From assembly GCF_030929595.1 (NCBI RefSeq), contig NZ_JAVFVR010000008.1, positions 186,001 through 250,000 of the forward strand: a stretch of 64,000 nucleotides of DNA, written 5' to 3'. Shown here in pieces: positions 17,903 to 28,101 of this stretch. The position numbers were made by a program, and so were the translations under genes. This DNA is from Flavobacterium sp. LHD-85. Its GTDB lineage: Bacteria; Bacteroidota; Bacteroidia; Flavobacteriales; Flavobacteriaceae. Each line of letters opens with the position of its first letter. The first letter of the stretch is position 1. The notes beneath the pieces were generated by a model. The model saw nothing but the letters and a program-made list of their open reading frames with translations. It ran no database searches and was not told the DNA's origin.

Positions 17903-20152
17903 ATGAAACCTATGGTTTTAAATACAAACAAATTTCAAACAGCATGTTTTTTCTACATGCTGTTTTTTAGCATAACGATTTTTGCGCAGGAACCTGCCGA
18001 TTTTGTGAATCCGTTTATTGGGACTTCCAATTATGGGGCGGCTTTTCCGGGACCAATTGCCCCGCGCGGAATGGCAAGTATCAGTCCGTTTAATGTGGCG
18101 GGAGTGAAAAATACTCCAATGGAAAAAGACAGTCAATGGCTTTCGAACCCGTATGTGAATGAAAATACCTTTTTGACAGGATTTAGTCAAGTGAATTTAA
18201 GCGGTGTTGGCTGTCCAGATTTGGGTGTTATTTTATTGATGCCAACAACTGGAAATGTAGAAATCGATCATTTGAAATACGGATCTACTTATTCTAATGA
18301 AGTGGCCAAAGCAGCGTATTACAGCGTGAACATCGACAAGTATAAAGTTAAAGGCGAGTTTACTGCTTCAAAACGAGTTGGAGTGAGCAGATTCACTTTC
18401 CCGAAAGGACAATCTAATATTTTATTAAATCTTGGTTTAGGTTTAACAAATGAAGAAGGCGCGATGGTAAAAGTGGTTTCTTCTACAGAAATTGAAGGAA
18501 TGCGTTCGGTTGGTTCGTTTTGTTACAATAGTCCAGAAGATGCTTATCCGGTTTATTTTGTGGCTCAGTTTTCTAAACCTGCCCATAAATTTGGAGTTTG
18601 GAAAAAACCTGCAAAATACAACGGCGTTGAAGCGCAATGGATGGGTTACAACGGAAAAGCTAGAATAATGGAAAATACCATTAAAACCGTAGTAGGTGAT
18701 AGTATTGGAAGTTATTTTACGTATAAATTCGACAAACAAGAAACGGTTGAAGTGAAGATTGGAATTTCGTATGTAAGTATCGAAAATGCCCGTGAAAACT
18801 TAGCAAAAGAAGTGGGTAACAGATCTTTTGATGCAATTTACAAAGAAACCTACAACGAATGGAACGAAGAATTGTCTAAAATTTTGGTTGAAGGTGGTAC
18901 AAAAGTTGACAATACGATTTTCTACACAGCTTTGTATCACACTTTAATTCATCCCAATATTTTAAATGATATTAACGGACAATATCCCGTAATCAAAAGA
19001 AGTAAAATTGCTAAAACTGATGACACCCGTTATACCGTATTTTCTTTATGGGATACGTACCGAAATGTACATCCATTGATGTCTTTGGTTTATCCAAAAC
19101 AGCAATCTGATATGGTAAAAAGTATGTTGACTATGTTTGATGAAAACGGCTGGTTACCCAAATGGGAACTGAATTCGACTGAAACTTTTACCATGGTTGG
19201 TGACCCGGCAAGTATTGTAATTACTGATAGTTATATGAGAGGAATTCGTGATTATGATATTAACAAAGCCTATTATGCGATGTTGAAAGGCGCAGATAAT
19301 ATTGAAAATAATCCGCTTCGTCCTGGATTGAAAGATTATATCAAAAAAGGATATTTAACAACTGACAATAAAGGCCCAGTTTCTACAACTCAGGAATACA
19401 ATATTTCAGATTATTCTATTTCGCTTATGGCCAACGAGTTCGGTGATAAAGACAATGTAAAACGTTTTAAAGAACGTTCATTATCCTACAGAAAATTATT
19501 CGATAAAAACTTAAATCTGCTTCGTCCAAGAACGGCTGATGGAAAATGGTATGAGCCATTTGATCCTGCTTCTGGAGCTAATTTTGAAGAAAATGTTGGT
19601 TTTATTGAAGGAAATGCTTGGCAGTATGCTTTTATGGTTCCTCATGACATTGTCGGATTAAAGAAATTAATAGGGGGTGATATACCATTTTCGGCACAAT
19701 TGCAGAAGATATTTGATACGAAACAATTTGATATGGCAAACGAGCCAGACATTGCCAATCCGTATTTGTTTAATTATGTGAAAGGTGAAGAATATAAAGC
19801 GCAGGAAATGGTAAGGAAATTGGTTCGCGAGTATTTCAAAAATGAGCCAAAAGGATTGCCAGGAAATGACGATACCGGAACTATGTCGGCTTGGCTGGTG
19901 TATTCGATGATGGGAATTTATCCAATATCGCCTGGAGATCCAGTTTACACCATTACAGCGCCAATGTTTCATAGAGTGACGATCAAATTAGATCCAAGAT
20001 ATTATAAAAAAGAAAGCATCGTAATTGAAAGACAAATCAATAATGGTGGAAAAATCAATTCGATTGAGCTAAACGGAAAATCACATAACAGCTTTTTTAT
20101 TTCGCATGATGATTTTGTGAATGGAACAAAGCTTAAAGTGATTCAAAACTAA
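17903..20152 (+). CDS. GH92 alpha-mannosidase, second copy
   Basis: The 749-residue secreted protein has a signal peptide ending TIFAQ rather than a lipobox. The GH92 landmarks are DFVNPFIGTSNYGAAFPGP, FSLWDTYRNVHPL, EGNAWQYAF (about 568) and NDDTGTMSAW (about 655). Compared with the GH92 at 2924 it has DD-T instead of ED-C at the base motif and Gly-poor N-terminal glycan-contact residues, so the two copies probably cut different mannose linkages. It is translationally close to GH29 (2 bp) and GH3 (12 bp), which places fucose, mannose and GH3-substrate removal in one transcript. Confidence 0.92.
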   Translation: MKPMVLNTNKFQTACFFYMLFFSITIFAQEPADFVNPFIGTSNYGAAFPGPIAPRGMASISPFNVAGVKNTPMEKDSQWLSNPYVNENTFLTGFSQVNLSGVGCPDLGVILLMPTTGNVEIDHLKYGSTYSNEVAKAAYYSVNIDKYKVKGEFTASKRVGVSRFTFPKGQSNILLNLGLGLTNEEGAMVKVVSSTEIEGMRSVGSFCYNSPEDAYPVYFVAQFSKPAHKFGVWKKPAKYNGVEAQWMGYNGKARIMENTIKTVVGDSIGSYFTYKFDKQETVEVKIGISYVSIENARENLAKEVGNRSFDAIYKETYNEWNEELSKILVEGGTKVDNTIFYTALYHTLIHPNILNDINGQYPVIKRSKIAKTDDTRYTVFSLWDTYRNVHPLMSLVYPKQQSDMVKSMLTMFDENGWLPKWELNSTETFTMVGDPASIVITDSYMRGIRDYDINKAYYAMLKGADNIENNPLRPGLKDYIKKGYLTTDNKGPVSTTQEYNISDYSISLMANEFGDKDNVKRFKERSLSYRKLFDKNLNLLRPRTADGKWYEPFDPASGANFEENVGFIEGNAWQYAFMVPHDIVGLKKLIGGDIPFSAQLQKIFDTKQFDMANEPDIANPYLFNYVKGEEYKAQEMVRKLVREYFKNEPKGLPGNDDTGTMSAWLVYSMMGIYPISPGDPVYTITAPMFHRVTIKLDPRYYKKESIVIERQINNGGKINSIELNGKSHNSFFISHDDFVNGTKLKVIQN

Positions 20153-20164
20153 ACACACACAACT

Positions 20165-22825
20165 ATGTTACAATTAAGAATGAGAAAAACGGCCATTATT
20201 TTTGTAATGGCTGTTGGTTTTTTTAACCAAATCCACGCCCAGAAAAAGTATCCGTATCAGGATGCCAAATTACCAGTAGAAGAAAGAGTTCAAGATTTGC
20301 TAAGCCGTATGACACTTGAAGAAAAAGTGCGTCAGATGGATATGTACAGAGGAGACTTTTTTAAAGATAAAGAAGATTTTGCAAAATCTAAATCGGCTGA
20401 AAAAATTGGGAAATTAGGAATTGGAGCGATTCATGACCTTTATCCGCGTTCAGCGAAAATGATCAATGATTTACAAACGAATGTAATCAAAGGAAACCGT
20501 TGGGGAATTCCGGCGCTGATTATGTGTGAAATGCTTCACGGCTATTTAGACGAAGGAAGTACTGCTTTCCCAATGAACATCGGACTTGGAGCAACTTGGG
20601 ATGTGGCTACGATGGACAAAGTGGGAAAAGTAATTGGTATGGAAGCCAGAGCACATGGAGTTCATTTTGGTTTTGGACCCAACTTAGATTTAGGGCGCGA
20701 ACCAAGATGGGGGCGTGTTGCAGAAACTTTTGGTGAAGATGCTTTTTTAAATAGCGAAATTGGTTTGGCTTTCATTAAAGGAATGCAGGGAGACGATTTA
20801 AAATCAGATCGTTCTATTATAGCTGAGCCGAAACACTTTGCGGTTCATGGTATTCCGCAGGCGGGAGGAAATTCTTCGCCAATTTTGGTTGGAGAACGTT
20901 CTGCAAGAGAAGATCACTTGCCATCTTTTGAAAAAGCGTTTAGAAAAGGCGGTGCTTTAGGAACTATGTGCGCATATTCTGAATTAGACGGAATTCCTTG
21001 TGCTGCGAATCACTGGTTATTGACAGATGTTTTAAGAAAGGAATGGGGTTTTAAAGGATTGGTAGTTTCAGATTTGGGAGCTATTAAATATATTCAGACC
21101 ACTCATAAAGTGGCTGATTCTCCAAAAGATGCGATTAGAGAAGCTGTTTCAGCGGGTGTTGATATGCAATTCTACGATTTTTCGAATGAATTCTGGCAGA
21201 ATACTGTTATTGAATTGGTAAACGAAAAGAAATTGACACCAGAAAATATCGACCGTGCGGCGGGAGCAGTTTTGCGTTTGAAATTCTTATTAGGATTATT
21301 TGAAAATCCGTACACAGATAAAAATCTGATTAAAGAACGTTTTCATACTCCAGAAAATCAATCTGTTGCTTTAGAAGCAGCTCAAAAATCTATGGTTTTA
21401 TTGAAAAATGAAAACAATATTTTGCCTTTAAGCAAAAACTTAAAAAATATTGCGGTTATCGGACCAAATGCAAATGCTTCAAGATTGGGTGGTTATGCTC
21501 CGAAGAACAGTGTCGGAATGACGGTTTATGAAGGGGTTAAGGAATTGGTTGGAAAAACAGCTAATGTAGTTTATGAAGAAGGTGTTCCGTTAATTGTAAA
21601 AGGACAGATTATTCCATCTAAATATTTATTTACTCCAGACGAATCTCAAAACGGATTAAAAGGAGAATATTTCAATAACAGAAATCTGGAAGGAACTCCT
21701 GCATTGACTCGTATCGACAATCAGTTAGAGTTTGACTGGCCTTGGGCGCCTGGTGATGGTGTAAATGTAGATGATTTTTCTATCAGATGGACAGGGTTTT
21801 TAAAATCAGATCAAGCATTGGATGGCTGGTTAGGTTTAAGTTCTGATGACGGAATCAGAATGTATATCGATGATCAATTGGTAATCGACAACTGGACAAA
21901 AGGTGCCACAAGCATGGTGACAGTTCCAAAAAACATTGAAAAAGGAAAAAAATACAAAGTCCGCATCGAAATGTGGGAAGGAGGCTGGGGAGCCAGAGCT
22001 CATTTCCGTTGGAATTTAGAAAAAGTAAACCTACAGCCAGCAATCGATGCTGCTAAAAAAGCAGATGTTGCAATTGTAGTTTTAGGAGAATCTAACGAAT
22101 TGGTTGAAGAAAACAGAGACGTAGCTTCTTTAGACTTATTCGGAATCCAGCAGCAACTGATCGAAGAAATTCAAAAAACAGGAACTCCTGTAGTTTGTGT
22201 GTTATTAAACGGTCGTCCGCTTTCTACAAACTGGATTGCTGAAAATATTCCAGCAGTTTTAGAAGGATGGTTTCCAGGTGAATTAGGAGGTAGAGCGGTA
22301 GCTGATGTTTTATTTGGAGATTATAACCCAGGAGGAAGATTGCCAATTACGGTTCCAAAATCAGTTGGGCAGTTACCTATATATTATAACCAAAAGCCAT
22401 CTGCGATCCATAAATATGTAGCAGAAAGCGAACATCCTTTATATTCATTCGGTTACGGATTAAGTTATACGAAGTTTGAATATTCTAATTTAAAACTGAA
22501 TACAACTGAAATTAAGCCAGACGGAGAAGTAAAAGTTTCCGTTGATGTTAAAAACGTGGGAGATAGAGACGGAGATGAAGTGGTTCAGTTATACATTAAC
22601 GATGTTTACAGCTCAGTAACAACTCCCGAAAAAACGTTAAAAGGATTCAAAAGATTAAATATCAAAAAAGGCGAAACAAAAAATGTTGAATTTACACTTA
22701 CTCCAGATGAGCTATCTCTTTGGAACAGAGAAATGAAGCGCGTTGTAGAGCCTGGAGATTTCGAAGTGATGGTCGGCGGAAATTCGACCGATTTATTTAA
22801 AACGAAATTTAAGGTTTTGAACTAA
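20165..22825 (+). CDS. GH3 beta-glycosidase with inserted PA14 domain
   Basis: The 886-residue secreted protein has a signal peptide ending QIHAQ. The GH3 N-terminal barrel carries EPKHFAVHG and GLVVSDLGA with nucleophile Asp303. The alpha/beta sandwich domain is split by a PA14 domain (about 495-635), and a fibronectin-III-like tail ends the protein (about 800-880). GH3 enzymes with PA14 act on beta-glucosides, beta-xylosides and other short beta-linked ends. In an N-glycan context a beta-1,2-xylosidase role on plant-type glycans is attractive but unproven. A second Met (20180) is an alternative start. Two strong terminators follow, so this closes the GH29-GH92-GH3 operon. Confidence 0.9.
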   Translation: MLQLRMRKTAIIFVMAVGFFNQIHAQKKYPYQDAKLPVEERVQDLLSRMTLEEKVRQMDMYRGDFFKDKEDFAKSKSAEKIGKLGIGAIHDLYPRSAKMINDLQTNVIKGNRWGIPALIMCEMLHGYLDEGSTAFPMNIGLGATWDVATMDKVGKVIGMEARAHGVHFGFGPNLDLGREPRWGRVAETFGEDAFLNSEIGLAFIKGMQGDDLKSDRSIIAEPKHFAVHGIPQAGGNSSPILVGERSAREDHLPSFEKAFRKGGALGTMCAYSELDGIPCAANHWLLTDVLRKEWGFKGLVVSDLGAIKYIQTTHKVADSPKDAIREAVSAGVDMQFYDFSNEFWQNTVIELVNEKKLTPENIDRAAGAVLRLKFLLGLFENPYTDKNLIKERFHTPENQSVALEAAQKSMVLLKNENNILPLSKNLKNIAVIGPNANASRLGGYAPKNSVGMTVYEGVKELVGKTANVVYEEGVPLIVKGQIIPSKYLFTPDESQNGLKGEYFNNRNLEGTPALTRIDNQLEFDWPWAPGDGVNVDDFSIRWTGFLKSDQALDGWLGLSSDDGIRMYIDDQLVIDNWTKGATSMVTVPKNIEKGKKYKVRIEMWEGGWGARAHFRWNLEKVNLQPAIDAAKKADVAIVVLGESNELVEENRDVASLDLFGIQQQLIEEIQKTGTPVVCVLLNGRPLSTNWIAENIPAVLEGWFPGELGGRAVADVLFGDYNPGGRLPITVPKSVGQLPIYYNQKPSAIHKYVAESEHPLYSFGYGLSYTKFEYSNLKLNTTEIKPDGEVKVSVDVKNVGDRDGDEVVQLYINDVYSSVTTPEKTLKGFKRLNIKKGETKNVEFTLTPDELSLWNREMKRVVEPGDFEVMVGGNSTDLFKTKFKVLN

Positions 22826-22831
22826 AAACCC

Positions 22832-22863
22832 AAAAACGCCGAAGATTTTTCGGCGTTTTTACT
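22832..22863 (+). terminator. Intrinsic terminator after GH3
   Basis: An 11-bp perfect stem (AAAAACGCCGA at 22832-22842 with TCGGCGTTTTT at 22850-22860) ends in T residues, 6 bp after the GH3 stop. Confidence 0.9.
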
Positions 22864-22885
22864 TTAAAAAAATGAATACAATTAT

Positions 22886-22928
22886 AAAAGACCAAATTCT
22901 ATTCAATAATAGAATTTGGTCTTTTAAT
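22886..22928 (+). terminator. Second terminator-like hairpin before SusC
   Basis: An 18-bp perfect stem (22886-22903 and 22908-22925) with loop CAAT ends in CTTTTAATTT. Together with the preceding terminator it isolates susCD from the glycosidase operon. A weak -7-like TATATTTTG at 23023-23031 may be the susC promoter. Confidence 0.75.
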
Positions 22929-23087
22929 TTAAGGCAGAGTAGGATTACAAATGAAAACGTTTTCTTTCAATAAAACACTAAAGATTTACCAACACCTTTT
23001 CAAAATTGTCATTTGTCGAAATTATATTTTGTTAACAGAATGTATTCTTAAGTTTAACATGTTATTAACTCTAAAAAAACAACTAAT

Positions 23088-26000
23088 ATGATTAAAAACG
23101 TACTAAAATTACTGTTTGTCATATGCCTTTTCGGTTTTCAAAGCCTAGAAGCGCAGACAACGGTAAAAGGAACGATAACAGATGCTCAAAGCGGGATTCC
23201 GATTCCTGGAGCAAATATTATTGTTAAAGGAACTAAAACAAGTGCTTCAACTGATTTTGACGGTAAGTACAGCATTAGTGTTCCAAATCAATCAGCAGTT
23301 TTGGTTTTTACTTATGTAGGATCTGCTACAAAAGAAGTTGCTGTTGGGGCACAAACTACAATTAACGTATCTTTAGGTGCAGATACGCAGCAGTTAGGTG
23401 AAGTAGTGGTTACAGCTCTTGGTATTAAAAGAGAGAAAAAAGCCATTACATATTCTGCACAAAACGTTTCTGTAGATGAGTTATCTGAAGCAAGATCATT
23501 AAACGTTGCCAACTCACTTTCTGGTAAAGTTGCGGGTCTTAACTTCTCTACTACTTCAAATGGTGTTGGTTCTTCTTCTAGAATTACATTAAGAGGTAAC
23601 AGATCGTTAAACGGTAACAACCAACCTCTTTATGTTGTAGATGGTGTGCCAATTAGTAACGGAACAACAAACACAAATCCTGATATTGATACAGGAGGAA
23701 CTACTCAGCCTGATGGTATCTCTAACATTAACCCAGAAGATATTGCTTCGATGACTGTTCTTAAAGGACCATCTGCAGCAGCACTTTATGGTTCTAGAGC
23801 ATCAAATGGTGTAATCGTAATTACAACTAAATCTGGTAAAGCTGGAAAAACGTCTGTTTCGTTATCATCTAACTTTATGGCTTCTTCTGCTTATAATTTG
23901 ATGAATTTACAGAACGAATACGGTCAAGGGACAAACGGAAATTATGTTTCTAACTCAAGCTCAAGCTGGGGTGCGCCTTTAGACGGGCGTCAGGTATCTG
24001 CTTGGCAGTTGGTTCGTAATCCAAATTACGCTGGGCCAGCTACACAAAGCTATTCTCCACAGCCAAACAACGTTATTGATTTCTACAAAACAGGTTATAA
24101 CTTAGCAAATACTTTGACAGTTACTGCGGGTAACGAAAAAGCGCAAGGTTATTTCTCTTACACTAACACACGTGCTGAAGGTATTGTGGGTGGAAACCAA
24201 ATGGACAGACACAATCTTAACTTAAGATTGACTAGCAAGATTACAGATAAATTAACTTTAGATGCTAAAACAAACTACATCGTTCAGGATATCGATAACT
24301 TATTGAGAACGGGTGAAGAGTCTATTGGAACATCTGCTTATTTATTGCCACGTAGTATTGCTTACAACGATTACAAAGATTTCGAATATTTTGATGCTGC
24401 AGGACAAAGACAAGTTAACTATTTTATTGACGAAACTGGTGCTCCTGGTGGAAACCCATTCTGGTCTGCTTTAAGAGATGATGCTCGTACAGATAAAAGA
24501 AATAGATTTATTGGTTTAGCTTCTCTTAAATATGAGTTTACAAAAACGTTAAGCTTACAAGGTAGAGCTGGTTTAGACCAAATGACAAACAAAAACGTAA
24601 GAAACAGATATGCAACTGCAGCTTTCAACAGCAACATGGGGTCTTACAGCGAATCTTATGAAACTGTAAGCGAATTGAACGTAGATGCTTTACTTTCTTA
24701 CAATGAAAAATTCGGAGATTTCTCTGTTGGTCTTAATGCGGGTGCGAGTTCATTGCAGCAAAATAGTTCAGCTTTAAATTCTGGTGGTGTTTTAAGTAAA
24801 AGAAACTTCTTCGCATTATCAAATGTTCAAACAGTTCAATCTACTTCTACAGCTTCAGAAAAAAGAATTAATTCTGTTTACGGATTTGGTCAAATTGGTT
24901 TCAGAAACTACTTATTCTTAGATTTAACAGCTAGAAATGACTGGTCTTCAACTTTACCAGAAGATTATTTCTACCCATCTTTCGGACTTTCAGCTGTTAT
25001 TTCTGATATGGTTACATTGCCAGAAGTAATTAGTTTTGCAAAAGTTAGAGCTTCTTACGCACAAGTGGGTAACGATACAGATCCATATCAGACACAACAA
25101 AGATTCTCTTACATTGGAGGAAACGGTGGTATGTTATATGGACAAAGCACAAAAGCAAATCCAAACTTAAAACCAGAGATTTCTTCTTCTACAGAGTTTG
25201 GTGCTGATGTTAGATTTTTCAACAGCCGTTTAGGTTTAGATTTCACGTATTTCAATACATTAACTAATAACCAGATTTTCTACATCAATACGCCTGAGCC
25301 TTCTGGATATTCTAGAGCTATCGTAAACGGTGGAGATATTGAAAATAAAGGTATCGAGCTTACGCTTACTGCGACTCCAATCCAGACAGAAAACTTTACT
25401 TGGGATATTACAGCAAACTACGCTTCTTACAAGTCAAAAGTAAAATCTATCTTTGAAGGAAGAGATGAATTAGTTCTTGGAGAAGGGCGTTTAGTAAGAA
25501 GTAAAGTGGTTGTTGGAGGCGAATATGGTGATTTATACATCAAAGGTTTCCAAAGAGATCCAAACGGAAATATCATTGTAAATAGCGCAGGTATTCCATT
25601 AGCTACAAATGGTTTTGACGTTCGTGCGGGTAACTTTAATCCAGATTGGACTGCAGGTTTCAAAAACAACTTTAAATACAAAGATTTCTCTTTAAGCTTT
25701 TTGGTTGATTTCAGAATCGGTGGTGAAGTTATTTCATACACTCAAGCGAGACAAGCTGGTTTAGGGGTAAGTGATATTACTTTGGCAGGAAGAAATGGCG
25801 GAATCATTGTGGATGGTGTTGTAGATAACGGAAACGGAACTTATTCTCCAAACACAACAAGCATCAATGCTGAGCAATACTGGACAGCTATCGGACAAAG
25901 AACTCCAATTGCAGAGCCATTTGTTTATGATGCTACAAACATCAGATTAAGAGAGCTTGTTTTTGGTTACTCAATGCCAAAACGCTTATTAGGTAATTCT

Positions 26001-26174
26001 GGATTTTCAAGTATCGATTTCTCATTAGTAGGTAGAAACTTGTTCTTCTTCTTGAATAAAGCTGAGCACTTTGATCCAGAAGCTGGAGCAGGTACAGGTA
26101 ACTTACAAGGTATAGAATCTTTCAACATTCCATCAACGAGAGATTATGGAGTGAATGTTAAATTCGGATTTTAA
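23088..26174 (+). CDS. SusC-like TonB-dependent outer-membrane transporter
   Basis: The 1028-residue protein has a signal peptide ending SLEAQ, then a CarboxypepD_reg-like domain (about 25-105; VKGTITDAQSGIPIPGANI), a TonB-box region near GEVVVTALGIKREKK, a plug with LRGNRSLNGNNQPLYVVDGVPI and GPSAAALYGSRASNGVIVITTKSG, and a 22-strand-type beta-barrel ending in VNVKFGF. SusC proteins import oligosaccharides across the outer membrane with their SusD lid, encoded 16 bp downstream. It is the only SusCD pair in the window, so it presumably imports the glycans or glycopeptides that the surrounding enzymes process. Confidence 0.95.
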   Translation: MIKNVLKLLFVICLFGFQSLEAQTTVKGTITDAQSGIPIPGANIIVKGTKTSASTDFDGKYSISVPNQSAVLVFTYVGSATKEVAVGAQTTINVSLGADTQQLGEVVVTALGIKREKKAITYSAQNVSVDELSEARSLNVANSLSGKVAGLNFSTTSNGVGSSSRITLRGNRSLNGNNQPLYVVDGVPISNGTTNTNPDIDTGGTTQPDGISNINPEDIASMTVLKGPSAAALYGSRASNGVIVITTKSGKAGKTSVSLSSNFMASSAYNLMNLQNEYGQGTNGNYVSNSSSSWGAPLDGRQVSAWQLVRNPNYAGPATQSYSPQPNNVIDFYKTGYNLANTLTVTAGNEKAQGYFSYTNTRAEGIVGGNQMDRHNLNLRLTSKITDKLTLDAKTNYIVQDIDNLLRTGEESIGTSAYLLPRSIAYNDYKDFEYFDAAGQRQVNYFIDETGAPGGNPFWSALRDDARTDKRNRFIGLASLKYEFTKTLSLQGRAGLDQMTNKNVRNRYATAAFNSNMGSYSESYETVSELNVDALLSYNEKFGDFSVGLNAGASSLQQNSSALNSGGVLSKRNFFALSNVQTVQSTSTASEKRINSVYGFGQIGFRNYLFLDLTARNDWSSTLPEDYFYPSFGLSAVISDMVTLPEVISFAKVRASYAQVGNDTDPYQTQQRFSYIGGNGGMLYGQSTKANPNLKPEISSSTEFGADVRFFNSRLGLDFTYFNTLTNNQIFYINTPEPSGYSRAIVNGGDIENKGIELTLTATPIQTENFTWDITANYASYKSKVKSIFEGRDELVLGEGRLVRSKVVVGGEYGDLYIKGFQRDPNGNIIVNSAGIPLATNGFDVRAGNFNPDWTAGFKNNFKYKDFSLSFLVDFRIGGEVISYTQARQAGLGVSDITLAGRNGGIIVDGVVDNGNGTYSPNTTSINAEQYWTAIGQRTPIAEPFVYDATNIRLRELVFGYSMPKRLLGNSGFSSIDFSLVGRNLFFFLNKAEHFDPEAGAGTGNLQGIESFNIPSTRDYGVNVKFGF

Positions 26175-26190
26175 TTAAAAAAGAGACATC

Positions 26191-27789
26191 ATGAAATATA
26201 GTTTTAAAATAAAAACATTAGGAGTTGCATTAATGGCAGTTTCGATTTTGTCAAGCTGTACTGGCGATTTTGATGAAATAAACAAAGATCCTAATTCATT
26301 GACTGAAGATCAGTTAGATGCTACATTGGCAGGTCCTGCATTTGCATCTGCATTATATGCAGGTATCCACAATGGTTCTTATTCGTCTCCAGGAGTAGAT
26401 GATCAAGGTACTTGGGGTATTGCAACAGGTATTTTATCTTCAACTTTTATCCACTACCTAAATTGTGGATACGGAACGGAAAGAAATGCTTTCGTAAACG
26501 GATACGAAGGTAGAGGATGGACAAGATTTTACACCGTTGCTGCGCCAGCTTTATCAAATGCTTTTAAAGCATCTGAAGGAAATGCAGAAGCTACAGCTGT
26601 TCTTAAAATCTGGAAAGTTTTCATGTACAACCAAATGGTTGATGCTTACGGACCAATTCCTTATACTGAGGCAGGTAACGGAAAAGATAAAGTTCCTTAC
26701 GATAGCGTAGAATTTATCTATGCAGATTTCTTTAAATTATTGGACGAAGCAAATGCAACGTTAACTTCTACTTCTGCAACTTCGGTTGCTTCTCTTGCAC
26801 CAAATGATAGAGTTTATGCAGGAAGTGTTGACAAATGGAGAATCTTTGGAAATAGTATGAGATTACGTTTGGCTTTAAGAATTTCTGATAAAGATCCTGC
26901 AAATGCAAAAACTCAAGCTGAAGCTGCGGTTGCTGCTGGAGTAATGCAGACAAACGATCAAAGTGCATTCTTTAAAGCAAGTAACATTACGCCAAACAAC
27001 TTAAACATGATTGTAAATAGTTGGGGTTACGTAATGACAGCTTCTATGGAAAGTATCTTAGTTGGGTACAACGATCCGCGTTTAGCAAAATGGTTTGCTC
27101 CACTTGATGCTACTGCAACAACAAAAGTGTATAGAGGAAACCCAGTTGGAGGTTTAGAAGATCAATTTGGAACTACAAAATTCTCTGCTTTTAACAATGA
27201 TGTTTTAGGAAATGGTGCAAATAACACACTTAGCGAAACTAAAAACATTGAAATCTTCATGGCTTCTGAAAACTACTTAAGTAGAGCAGAAGGAGCTTTA
27301 AATGGATGGAATATGGGAGCAGATGCTAAAACTTTGTATGAAACAGGTATTAGATTATCGCTTGCGCAATGGGGAATTACAGAAGTAGCTGATGTTAATG
27401 CTTACATTGCTGGAACAACATTGCCAACATTGCCAAACATTTTGACTTTATACCCAACTTTAGATTTACAAGATATTCCAGTTAAATTGCCTGTGGCATG
27501 GTCTGCATCTACTGCTGATCAAAGAACTCAGATTGCAGTTCAGAAATACTTAGCAATTTTCCCAGAATCTTGGGAGGCTTGGGCAGATTTACGTAGAAGT
27601 GATGCTAAAGTAATCTATCCAGTTTTAAATACGGATAATCCAGATGCAGGAGTTGGTAAATCTTTAATGAAAAGAATTATTTACACTACAAATGAGTACT
27701 CATCAAATAAAGAAGCTGTAGATGGCGGAGTTGCTAAATTAGGAGGTCCAGATTCAGGTGGAACAAGACTTTGGTGGGACACAAAATAA
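26191..27789 (+). CDS. SusD-like glycan-binding lipoprotein (SusD/RagB family)
   Basis: The 532-residue protein has a lipoprotein signal ending ILSSC, followed by the acidic GDFDEINKDPNS start common in SusD-family proteins. The helical TPR-like core includes WKVFMYNQMVDAYGPIPYTEA, and a late ESWEAWADLRRS segment is typical of the SusD/RagB fold. SusD acts as the surface lid of the SusC barrel and captures the oligosaccharide. It is 16 bp after susC and is followed by a terminator, so the pair forms a separate operon. Confidence 0.94.
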   Translation: MKYSFKIKTLGVALMAVSILSSCTGDFDEINKDPNSLTEDQLDATLAGPAFASALYAGIHNGSYSSPGVDDQGTWGIATGILSSTFIHYLNCGYGTERNAFVNGYEGRGWTRFYTVAAPALSNAFKASEGNAEATAVLKIWKVFMYNQMVDAYGPIPYTEAGNGKDKVPYDSVEFIYADFFKLLDEANATLTSTSATSVASLAPNDRVYAGSVDKWRIFGNSMRLRLALRISDKDPANAKTQAEAAVAAGVMQTNDQSAFFKASNITPNNLNMIVNSWGYVMTASMESILVGYNDPRLAKWFAPLDATATTKVYRGNPVGGLEDQFGTTKFSAFNNDVLGNGANNTLSETKNIEIFMASENYLSRAEGALNGWNMGADAKTLYETGIRLSLAQWGITEVADVNAYIAGTTLPTLPNILTLYPTLDLQDIPVKLPVAWSASTADQRTQIAVQKYLAIFPESWEAWADLRRSDAKVIYPVLNTDNPDAGVGKSLMKRIIYTTNEYSSNKEAVDGGVAKLGGPDSGGTRLWWDTK

Positions 27790-27834
27790 TTAATTTGGTA
27801 AAGTAAAAGATCAATAGATTTGTTACTTGAGCAG

Positions 27835-27864
27835 AAGGAGAGGTAACTCTCCTTTTGTTTTTTA
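27835..27864 (+). terminator. Intrinsic terminator after SusD
   Basis: An 8-bp stem (AAGGAGAG at 27835-27842 with CTCTCCTT at 27847-27854) is followed by TTGTTTTTT. It is 46 bp after the SusD stop. Confidence 0.8.
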
Positions 27865-27941
27865 TGAAGACCTGTGAATTTTTGCCCCAACTTTAATTCA
27901 TAATTAACAATTTCCCTTTGTGTAAAAGTGAGCAAGTTTAA

Positions 27942-28086
27942 TTTTAACACATAGAAACATAGGTTCTGTGTCTAAAAAGAAAAGCAAAGAGAAAAATATT
28001 TCTTTCACATAGCTATGTGTGAGAAACTAGTTTCTTTCTTTATTCTTTTCGTAAAAAGAAAAAAATCTATGTTTCTATGTGTTTAA
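27942..28086. repeat. Copy 4 of the AACACATAGAAACATAG element
   Basis: The left end TTTTAACACATAGAAACATAG region (27942-27962) and the right end CTATGTTTCTATGTGTTTAA (28067-28086) are inverted copies. The internal TTTCACATAGCTATGTGTGAGAAACTAG segment is partly palindromic. The right end stops 15 bp before the next gene. With the SusD terminator it makes up the gap 27790-28101. Confidence 0.85.
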
Positions 28087-28101
28087 TAATTTTAAAATAA
28101 A

